Assembly (NCBI RefSeq): GCF_030811595.1
Contig: NZ_JAUSRB010000002.1
Location: forward strand, 5,580,001-5,644,000
Direction of reading: 5' to 3'
DNA: 64,000 nt
Source: Streptosporangium brasiliense
GTDB lineage: Bacteria; Actinomycetota; Actinomycetes; Streptosporangiales; Streptosporangiaceae
Positions within the stretch are counted from its first letter, which is position 1. Each line of letters opens with the position of its first letter. Below the pieces are notes generated by a model. That model had not been told where the DNA came from. It ran no database searches and was given only the letters and a program-made list of their open reading frames with translations. Positions 58,087-64,000 of the stretch are shown in pieces. The translations under genes were made by a program, and so were the position numbers.

Positions 58087-58216
58087 GGGAGGCCGCCCGC
58101 CGGAACCCGCCGGACGGCTGACCCGCCGCGCCGTCACCCGGCGGGCCCGCGTCGTTGACATCGGCCGGGGTCTCCGAGACGCTCCCTGGAGCTGGGTTCT
58201 GGGACCGGGAGGCCGG

Positions 58217-59122
58217 ATGAGCGGGATCGTGGCGGGGCGGGTGGTGATCGTCACCGGGGCCGCCCGGGGGATCGGACGCGGGCACGCGCTGGAGTTCGCG
58301 CGCCACGGGGCCCGGGTGGTGGTCAACGATCTGGGCGCGGAGGTGGACGGCACGGGCTCGTCGGCCGGGCCGGCCGGACAGGTCGTCGAGGAGATCCGCA
58401 CGATGGGCGGTGAGGCGATCGTCAACGGCGAGGACATCTCCGACTTCGAGGGCGCGGGCCGGCTGGTGCGGGCGGCCGTCGACCACTACGGCGACCTGCA
58501 CGTCCTGGTCAACAACGCCGGCATCCTGCGGGACCGGATGCTGGTCAACATGACGATCGAGGAGTGGGACTCCGTCGTCCGGGTCCACCTGCGCGGCACC
58601 TTCGCGCCGATGCGCCACGCCGCGACCTTCTGGCGCGAGCGGTCCAAGGCGGGCGTCCCGGTCGACGCGCGGATCATCAACACCACCTCCTCGTCCGGCA
58701 TCTACGGCAATCCAGGGCAGAGCAACTACGGGGCCGCCAAGGCGGGCATCGCGTCGCTGACGGTCATCGCCGCCCAGGAACTGGCCCGCTACGGCGTGAC
58801 CGTCAACGCGCTGGCCCCTACCGCCCTGACCCGCATGACGGAGAACCTGAGCGCCGGCGGCCGCTTCGACGAGCTCCGTCCCGAGGACGTGGCGCCGCTG
58901 GCGGTCTGGCTGGCCTGCGCGGAGGCCCGGGGGATCACCGGCCGGGTCTTCAACGTGCGGGGCGGCGTGATCAGCGTGGCCGAGGGCTGGCACGCGGGCC
59001 CGGAGGTGGACAAGGGCGCCCGCTGGGAGCCGGCCGAGCTGGGCGCGGTGATCCCGGACCTGGTCGCCAGGGCGGTGCCCAACGCCCTGCAGAACGGCCG
59101 GATCCCGGGGCGGCAAGACTGA
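58217..59122 (+). CDS. Short-chain dehydrogenase/reductase
   Basis: This 301-residue SDR has VVIVTGAARGIGRGHALEFA (cofactor site), NNAG (94-102 region), Ser in INTTSSSG and the catalytic Tyr-x3-Lys in SNYGAAKAG. The insertion NDLGAEVDGTGSSAGPAGQV after the second strand and the C-terminal extension (GWHAGPEVDKGARWEPAELG) match the 17-beta-HSD type 4-like branch that oxidises 3-hydroxyacyl-CoA or related substrates. It lies 130 bp after ThuA. A perfect octamer microsatellite starts 29 bp after its stop. Confidence 0.92.
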   Translation: MSGIVAGRVVIVTGAARGIGRGHALEFARHGARVVVNDLGAEVDGTGSSAGPAGQVVEEIRTMGGEAIVNGEDISDFEGAGRLVRAAVDHYGDLHVLVNNAGILRDRMLVNMTIEEWDSVVRVHLRGTFAPMRHAATFWRERSKAGVPVDARIINTTSSSGIYGNPGQSNYGAAKAGIASLTVIAAQELARYGVTVNALAPTALTRMTENLSAGGRFDELRPEDVAPLAVWLACAEARGITGRVFNVRGGVISVAEGWHAGPEVDKGARWEPAELGAVIPDLVARAVPNALQNGRIPGRQD

Positions 59123-59436
59123 CCCGGCCGCCGGGACTCCGGGTCGCATGGCTTCCGGGCTTCCGGGCTTCCGGGCTTCCGGGCTTCCGGGCTTCCGGGC
59201 TTCCGGGCTTCCGGGCTTCCGGGCTGCAGGGGCGTCGGGCCGTGATCCCGGCGCCGGGGGAGGGTTGGGGGAGGGAGGCCGGCGCCGGAGAGTGCGGCGC
59301 CCGCCGGCGGGGCATGTCAACGCCAGGCCCGGTACGGGCCTCCGGCCGGCGGGGACCGTCTACCGGGGCCGGCGTGCCCGGCCCCGGGAGCGACCGGCGG
59401 CGGGGAAGGTCTGCGGACGGAGGGGCGTGGCGTGAG
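59123..59436. other. Intergenic gap with a microsatellite
   Basis: The left part is the (CTTCCGGG)9 array at 59152-59223. The rest is GC-rich without a gene. GGACGGAGGGGCG just before 59437 supplies the ribosome-binding site for the next gene. Confidence 0.6.
59152..59223. repeat. Perfect octanucleotide microsatellite (CTTCCGGG)9
   Basis: Nine uninterrupted copies of CTTCCGGG (72 bp) lie between the SDR stop and the Tm-1-like gene. The unit is self-complementary enough (TTCCGGG/CCCGGAA) to form structures. The purity indicates recent or ongoing slippage. The period is not a multiple of three, so length changes would shift any frame crossing it. Confidence 0.95.
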
Positions 59437-60657
59437 ATGCCGACGATCTGCCTGGTAGGGACGCTGGACACGAAGGGACAGGAGTACGCCTGGCTCCGTG
59501 AGCGCCTGCGCGGGCTCGGCTGCGAGGTCGTCCTGGTCGACGCCGGGGTCGGCCGGGCGCAGGTGACCGCCGACATCGGCAACGACCGGGTGGCCCGGGC
59601 CGCCGGGGCCGAGGCCGGGGCGCTGCGCGCGGCGGGGGACCGGGGCGCCGCCGTCGCCGCGATGGGCGAGGGCGCCGCGGCGATCCTGGCCGAGCTGTAC
59701 GGCGAGGGCCGGCTCGACGGCGTGCTCGCGGTCGGCGGCAGCGGCGGATCCTCGATCGCGGCCCGGGCCGTACGCGATCTGCCGATCGGCCTGCCGAAGG
59801 TCATCGTGTCGACCATGGCCTCCGGTGACGTGGCCCCCTACGTGGGCGCCAAGGACGTGACACTGATGTACAGCGTCGTCGACATCGCCGGCGTCAACCG
59901 GCTCTCCAGGCGCGTCCTCGGTAACGCGGCCGCCGCCGTGGCCGGCATGGCGAGCGCCGAGGTCCCGGCCGGCGGCGACGACCGCCCGCTCGTCGCCGCG
60001 TCCATGTTCGGCGTGACCACGCCCGCGGTGGACGCGGCCCGGGAGCGCCTGGAGGAGCTCGGCTACGAGGTGCTCGTCTTCCACGCGACCGGGTCCGGCG
60101 GGCGGGCGCTGGAAGGGCTCGCCGCGAGCGGGCTGCTGGCGGGCGTGCTCGACCTCACCACCACCGAGCTGGCCGACGACCTGGTCGGCGGCGTGCTGTC
60201 GGCCGGTCCGGAGCGGCTGACCGCGGCCGGTGCGGCGGGCGTGCCCCAGGTGGTCGCCCCCGGCGCGCTGGACATGGTCAACTTCGGCCCCCGGGACACG
60301 GTGCCCGAGCGCTTCGAGGGGCGCACGCTCTACGTGCACAACCCGACCGTGACGCTGATGCGGACCACCGCCGAGGAGATGGGCGAGCTCGGCCGCCGGG
60401 TGGCCGGGAAGCTGCGCGGCGCCACCGGCCCGGTGACGCTGTTCCTCCCGCGCGGCGGGGTCTCCGCCCTCGACGCCCCGGGCGGCGCCTTCCACGACCC
60501 CAAGGCGGACGAGGCCTGCTTCGAGGCCCTGACGGACGGCCTGCGCGGCACGGCCGTCGAAACAGAGGAGCTCGACCTGCACGTCAACGACCCCGGGTTC
60601 GGCCGCGCGGCGGCCGACCGGCTACACCAGATGATCACTTCGGGAGGGACGCGGTGA
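59437..60657 (+). CDS. Tm-1-like (UPF0261) ATP-binding domain protein
   Basis: This 406-residue protein has the UPF0261/Tm-1 N-terminal layout: CLVGTLDTKGQEYAWLRERL at the start, LAVGGSGGSSIAARAVRDLP and VSTMASGDVAPYVGAKDVTL, then ASMFGVTTPAVDAARERLEE and the VTLFLPRGGVSALDAPGG end. In the tomato Tm-1 protein this region blocks viral replicase; bacterial homologues always pair with a TIM-barrel protein, as here, and are thought to be metabolic enzymes of unknown reaction. The stop overlaps the next start (GTGA). Confidence 0.92.
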   Translation: MPTICLVGTLDTKGQEYAWLRERLRGLGCEVVLVDAGVGRAQVTADIGNDRVARAAGAEAGALRAAGDRGAAVAAMGEGAAAILAELYGEGRLDGVLAVGGSGGSSIAARAVRDLPIGLPKVIVSTMASGDVAPYVGAKDVTLMYSVVDIAGVNRLSRRVLGNAAAAVAGMASAEVPAGGDDRPLVAASMFGVTTPAVDAARERLEELGYEVLVFHATGSGGRALEGLAASGLLAGVLDLTTTELADDLVGGVLSAGPERLTAAGAAGVPQVVAPGALDMVNFGPRDTVPERFEGRTLYVHNPTVTLMRTTAEEMGELGRRVAGKLRGATGPVTLFLPRGGVSALDAPGGAFHDPKADEACFEALTDGLRGTAVETEELDLHVNDPGFGRAAADRLHQMITSGGTR

Positions 60658-61475
60658 ACCGCGGAGACATCCTCGCCCGACTCCGCCGGACCGTCGCCGA
60701 GGGCCGCCCGGTCATCGGGGCGGGCGCGGGCACCGGCCTGTCGGCCAAGTGCGCCGAGGCCGGCGGCGTCGACATGATCATCATCTACAACTCCGGCCGT
60801 TACCGGATGGCGGGCCGCGGCTCGCTGGCCGGGCTGCTGCCCTACGGCGACGCCAACCAGATCGTCGTCGAGATGGCGGCGGAGGTGCTCCCCGTCGTCC
60901 GGGACACCCCGGTCCTGGCCGGGGTGTGCGGCACCGACCCGTTCCGGCTGATGCCCAGGTTCCTCGACCAGCTTGCCGCCATGGGCTTCGCCGGCGTGCA
61001 GAACTTCCCGACCGTGGGCCTGTACGACGGGGTCTTCCGCCAGAACCTGGAGGAGACCGGCATGGGCTACGACCTGGAGGTCGAGATGGTCCGGCTGGCG
61101 CGCGAGCGCGACCTGCTGAGCGCGCCCTACGTCTTCGACGAGGACCAGGCGCGCGCCATGGCCGAGGCGGGCGCCGACGTCCTGGTCCCGCATGTCGGGC
61201 TGACCACCAAGGGCAGCATCGGCGCGGGGACCGCCCTGAGCCTGGACGAGGCCGTGGAGCGGGTCCAGGCGATGCGCGACGCCGCGGTGGCCGTCCGGCC
61301 CGACATTCTCGTGCTCTGCCACGGCGGGCCGATCGCCGAGCCCGAGGACGCGGCCTGCGTGCTGTCGCGCACCGAGGGGGTCGTGGGCTTCTTCGGCGCG
61401 TCGTCGGTCGAGCGGCTGCCGACCGAGCGCGCCGTCACCGAGCAGGTCAGGGCCTTCAAGTCGATGAAGTTCTGA
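60654..61475 (+). CDS. TIM-barrel protein of the PEP-hydrolase/Tm-1 partner family
   Basis: This 273-residue TIM barrel reads VIGAGAGTGLSAKCAEAGGV, DMIIIYNSGRYRMAGRGSLA, VCGTDPFRLMPRFLDQLAAM, GVQNFPTVGLYDGVFRQNLE and VLVPHVGLTTKGSIG, closely following the phosphoenolpyruvate hydrolase-like family that is fused to or paired with Tm-1-like domains in plants and bacteria. The GTG start overlaps the preceding stop, so the two are co-translated and probably form a complex. Substrate unknown. Confidence 0.92.
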   Translation: MNRGDILARLRRTVAEGRPVIGAGAGTGLSAKCAEAGGVDMIIIYNSGRYRMAGRGSLAGLLPYGDANQIVVEMAAEVLPVVRDTPVLAGVCGTDPFRLMPRFLDQLAAMGFAGVQNFPTVGLYDGVFRQNLEETGMGYDLEVEMVRLARERDLLSAPYVFDEDQARAMAEAGADVLVPHVGLTTKGSIGAGTALSLDEAVERVQAMRDAAVAVRPDILVLCHGGPIAEPEDAACVLSRTEGVVGFFGASSVERLPTERAVTEQVRAFKSMKF

Positions 61476-61491
61476 GATCTCAGGAGATCGC

Positions 61492-61899
61492 ATGCATGTG
61501 AGTCCCGACGCGGTTCCCACGATGGCCTTCGACTGGGGGGCGATCAAGTGGTTCGTCACCCCGTCGACCGTCCAGGGGGCGACCGGCACGTTCGGCGAGG
61601 TGATAATCAACCCCGGCCAGGGGCACGCCCGGCACAACCACCCCGACGCCGAGGAGATCATCTACGTGATCTCCGGCGAGGCCGTGCAGATGGTCGACGA
61701 CGGCGAGCCGTTCCCGATCAAGGAGGGCGACACCGTGCACATCCCGGCCGGCGCCTACCACTCGACCTTCAACGCGACCTGGCGTCCGCTGCGCCTCATC
61801 GTCACCTACACCCCCGGCGGCGAGGAGAAGGCGCTGGAGGCCGCGCCGGACCTGCGCGTGCACGGGGCCGGCAGCGTGGCGCGGTGGCGCCAGGCCTGA
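61492..61899 (+). CDS. Small cupin-domain protein
   Basis: This 135-residue single cupin has the first motif GHARHNHPDAEEIIYVISGE (His-His-Glu metal ligands) and the second IPAGAYHSTFNATWRPLRLI (third His). It could be a dioxygenase, isomerase or sugar-binding protein. ATG 61492 follows CAGGAGATCGC. It is 16 bp after the TIM-barrel gene and completes the five-gene set. Its 3' side carries a 33-bp duplication. Confidence 0.9.
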   Translation: MHVSPDAVPTMAFDWGAIKWFVTPSTVQGATGTFGEVIINPGQGHARHNHPDAEEIIYVISGEAVQMVDDGEPFPIKEGDTVHIPAGAYHSTFNATWRPLRLIVTYTPGGEEKALEAAPDLRVHGAGSVARWRQA

Positions 61900-61942
61900 C
61901 GGCCGCCCCGCTTCCCGCCGCCGCCTCGCGCGACGGGCGCGC

Positions 61943-62008
61943 GGGCGCGGGCTGACACATCTCGATCCCCCGCGTGGGCGCGGGCTGACACATGTCGATC
62001 CCCGGCGG
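61943..62008. repeat. 33-bp tandem duplication after the cupin gene
   Basis: Two units (61943-61975 and 61976-62008) with a few substitutions lie 43 bp after the cupin stop and share GGGCGCGGGCTGACACAT. A GC-rich imperfect hairpin follows (about 61997-62035), probably the terminator. Confidence 0.75.
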
Positions 62009-62132
62009 GCCGGGCAGGGCCGGTCCGCCGGGATCGATGCCGGGCCGGCGCGTCCGCAGCCCGTGACGGCCGGTGATCCCATCTCGCGCCGGTGCCCGCG
62101 CGAGGGGCCGCGGGCCCCGAGCGCGCCGCCGG

Positions 62133-63593
62133 TCAGTAGGCGGTGGTGAAGCGCTCGCGGACGAAGGAGCCCTTCTCCAGGGCGTCGACGATCGCGCAGG
62201 CGTAGTCGCCGACGGAGATGCGGCTCTCCCCGTTCTCGTCGGTGATGGGGGTGTCGCCGGCCTCGGCCCGGTAGACGCCGGTCTTCTCGCCCGGTACCAG
62301 GTGCATCGGCGGCGGGCTGACGTAGGACCACTCGACCGGGGTCTCCGCCCCGCGGAGGATCTCCAGCGCCTCGGTCTGGTCGCGGGCGGTCTCCAGATAC
62401 TCCGGCGGGAAGTTCGGGGAGTCCACGTAGCGCTGCCCGGGGGCGTACTCCAGGCTCCCGCCGCCGCCGATGAACATCAGGCGGTTCACCCCGGCGAGCG
62501 GGAGCCCTTCGAGCAGCGCCTGGGCGCCCCGGGGCACCAGCCGGTCCGGGCCCTTGATCCCGGCCACCACGGCGTCATGCCCGGCGACCGCGTCCTTGAC
62601 CGAGGCGGGGTCGGTGACGTCCATGGTGTCCCTGCCCAGCGCGGTGATCAGGTGACCCCGGGCGGCGGCCTCCCGGGCGACGGCGCCGGCGAGGTTTCCG
62701 GCGGCACCGATGACTGCGATCTTCATGGGAGCGTCCTTCCGGAGGCCGTCGACGAAGTCGGCGATGAGGGGGGCGATCTCGGGGAGGTTCTCCTCGAGGG
62801 CGAAGTGACCGGTGTCGAAGAGGTGGAGCTCCGCCTCCGGCAGGTCCCGGAGGTAGGCGCGGGCGCCGGCCTCCGGGAAGAAGGCGTCGCCCCGGCCCCA
62901 CACGATGAGAGTGGGCGGCCGGTGGTCGCGCAGCCACTGCTGCCACTCGGGGTAGCGGGCCACGTTGGAGTGGTAGTCGAGGGCCAGGTCGACCTGGGCC
63001 TCCTTCCGGCCCGGAAGGTCCAGGAAGTGCTGGTCGAGGATCCAGCCGTCGGGGGCGACGAGCTCGACGTCGGTGGTGCCGCCCTCGTACTGGCCCCGGG
63101 TGACCGGCAGTTCGAGGATCTGCCTGACGTTGGCCTCGGCCCCCTCGACGCCGGGCCGGTTGGCGATCATGCCCCGGGCGAGGTCCGACAGGCCCTCCTC
63201 GTAGAGGTTGGCGTTCTGGACGATCAGCCCGGCGATCCACTCGGGGTGCCTGGTGGCCAGCCGGAAACCGACGGGGCCGCCGAAGTCGAAGGTGTACATC
63301 ACGAACCTGTCCAGCCCCAGCGCCGTCACGAAGCCCTCGACGACGTCGGCCAGCCGGTCGAAGGAGTAGGTGAAGTCCTCCGGGGCCTCGGTGAGCCCGA
63401 AACCCGGGTAGTCGGGGGCGATCAGCCGGTACCGGTCGCCGAGGGCGTCCATCAGCCGCCGGAACTGGTGCGAGGCCGAGGGGAAGCCGTGCAGGAGGAG
63501 GAGCGCGGGCGCGTCCGCCGGGCCGGTCTGCCGGTAGAAGACACGGACTCCGTCGACGTCCACATACCGGTGTGCCACACGAGGGGTGTTCAT
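62133..63593 (-). CDS. Alpha/beta hydrolase fused in frame to an NAD(P)-binding reductase
   Basis: This 486-residue protein has two complete domains. Residues 1-288 form an epoxide-hydrolase-like alpha/beta hydrolase: LLLLHGFPSASHQFRRLMDA, an unusual elbow TFDFGGPVG where Asp replaces Ser, VWGRGDAFFPE and DTGHFALEENLPEIAPLIAD. Residues 290-486 start with MKIAVIGAAGNLAGAVAREA and form an NmrA/YwnB-like reductase (ALGRDTMDVTDPASVKDAVA; LMFIGGGGSLEY; SYVSPPPMHLVPG). The junction still has GGAAGGA and an ATG (62726), as if two genes lost the intervening stop. ATG 63593 has GGAGG upstream. An Asp nucleophile suggests haloalkane dehalogenase or epoxide hydrolase chemistry. Confidence 0.88.
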   Translation of the reverse strand: MNTPRVAHRYVDVDGVRVFYRQTGPADAPALLLLHGFPSASHQFRRLMDALGDRYRLIAPDYPGFGLTEAPEDFTYSFDRLADVVEGFVTALGLDRFVMYTFDFGGPVGFRLATRHPEWIAGLIVQNANLYEEGLSDLARGMIANRPGVEGAEANVRQILELPVTRGQYEGGTTDVELVAPDGWILDQHFLDLPGRKEAQVDLALDYHSNVARYPEWQQWLRDHRPPTLIVWGRGDAFFPEAGARAYLRDLPEAELHLFDTGHFALEENLPEIAPLIADFVDGLRKDAPMKIAVIGAAGNLAGAVAREAAARGHLITALGRDTMDVTDPASVKDAVAGHDAVVAGIKGPDRLVPRGAQALLEGLPLAGVNRLMFIGGGGSLEYAPGQRYVDSPNFPPEYLETARDQTEALEILRGAETPVEWSYVSPPPMHLVPGEKTGVYRAEAGDTPITDENGESRISVGDYACAIVDALEKGSFVRERFTTAY

Positions 63594-63778
63594 TTCACAT
63601 GCCTCCATGCCGTGATGATGCATTAGTTATAGCGGGCAAGGATCTAATGGGTCAAGTTGTGAAAGTAGCGTTAGTCGCATGCTCCATGCCGGAAGCCGCC
63701 GCCACGCCGCGCTCGAATCTTCCGGCTAATGCGAACAAGTTTGCGTTAATCTGGATGATGGCAGGAGGAGGGGACTTA
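63594..63778. promoter_or_regulatory. Divergent promoter region of the fusion gene and a TetR gene
   Basis: This region is AT-rich relative to its surroundings. AATGCGAAC-AA-GTTTGCGTT (63728-63747) is an imperfect inverted repeat, and CGTTAGTCGCAT (63670-63681) resembles one half of it. These are candidate sites for the TetR protein that begins at 63779. Confidence 0.5.
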
Positions 63779-64000
63779 ATGCAAGACGGTTCGCATTTGG
63801 AGTCCAAGCGGCGGCCGGGCGGCCGTACGGCGCGCAACCGCGCCGCCGTACTGGACGCCACGCTGGCCGAACTGGTCGAGCACGGCTACGCCGAGACGAG
63901 CATGGAGAAGATCGCGATGCGGGCGGGGGTGGCGACCTCCACCGTCTACCGGCGGTGGACCAACCTGGAGGGGGTGATCCAGGATCTGGCGCACCGGTTC
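63779..64000 (+). CDS. TetR-family regulator, N-terminal part (runs off the window)
   Basis: The first 74 residues contain a TetR HTH (RAAVLDATLAELVEHGYAET then SMEKIAMRAGVATSTVYRRW, about 21-62). ATG 63779 has an excellent GGAGGAGGGG upstream. It is divergent from the hydrolase-reductase fusion by 185 bp and probably represses it. The effector domain is beyond the window. Confidence 0.9.
   Translation, partial: MQDGSHLESKRRPGGRTARNRAAVLDATLAELVEHGYAETSMEKIAMRAGVATSTVYRRWTNLEGVIQDLAHRF

Overview
The window is high-GC DNA with GTG/TTG starts, strong GGAGG ribosome-binding sites, and an actinobacterial gene repertoire: two ECF sigma factors with SnoaL-like tails, an AfsR/SARP regulator, two XRE-TPR regulators, DUF385-type flavoenzymes and many TetR/MarR/ArsR regulators. 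A Streptosporangiaceae-type actinomycete (Nonomuraea/Streptosporangium-like) is the best guess, by inference only. No rRNA, convincing tRNA, CRISPR array or replication origin was seen.

Layout. 0-3.4 kb: edge fragment of an ATPase-type regulator, then a zinc alcohol/polyol dehydrogenase divergent from an IlvD/Edd dehydratase. 3.4-9.2 kb: an MMPL exporter with its TetR repressor and a 34-bp perfect palindrome, then an ECF sigma factor and its apparent regulon. The same promoter (GATYCCTT-N13-CCGTC) precedes the sigma gene, an alpha/beta hydrolase and a DUF1579-like gene. 9.2-20.8 kb: NhaA, an AfsR-type regulator, a secreted M4 protease, an XRE-TPR regulator divergent from a tiny secreted peptide gene, and a MarR/membrane-protein pair around a 67-bp inverted repeat. 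20.8-31.6 kb: small regulator/enzyme pairs, TrmO, an ABC-2 export operon controlled by TetR through paired operators, and a second ECF sigma factor. 31.8-38.5 kb: a second XRE-TPR regulator, a serine hydrolase with a damaged start, and a complete csoR-copZ-(copper-binding exported protein)-copA operon with a CsoR-type operator. 38.8-41.9 kb: a DUF385 reductase/TetR pair with three operator copies, and a TetR/NmrA pair with palindromic operators.

About 41.8-51.7 kb looks like a degraded accessory island. It is bracketed by two copies of the same ~180-bp sequence, which includes the 3' end of the NmrA gene. Inside are an IS630-type transposase remnant, a frameshifted tyrosine-recombinase remnant, several unknown genes, a CHRD-DUF3455 exported protein, and an RtcB-PrfH pair that matches the known ribosome-repair module. 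51.7-53.2 kb: an ArsR/cation transporter/DUF3703 metal operon. 53.6-57.1 kb: a large exported phosphodiester glycosidase fused to a metallophosphoesterase. 57.4-61.9 kb: a same-strand catabolic-looking set (ThuA, SDR, Tm-1-like, TIM-barrel, cupin). 62.1-64 kb: a hydrolase-reductase fusion divergent from a TetR gene that runs off the window.

A theme across the window is short tandem repeats placed at or just after stop codons, in some cases copying the gene's own last codons and stop. A second theme is well-preserved operator palindromes in divergent regulator/target intergenic regions, which make several regulatory circuits readable directly from sequence.
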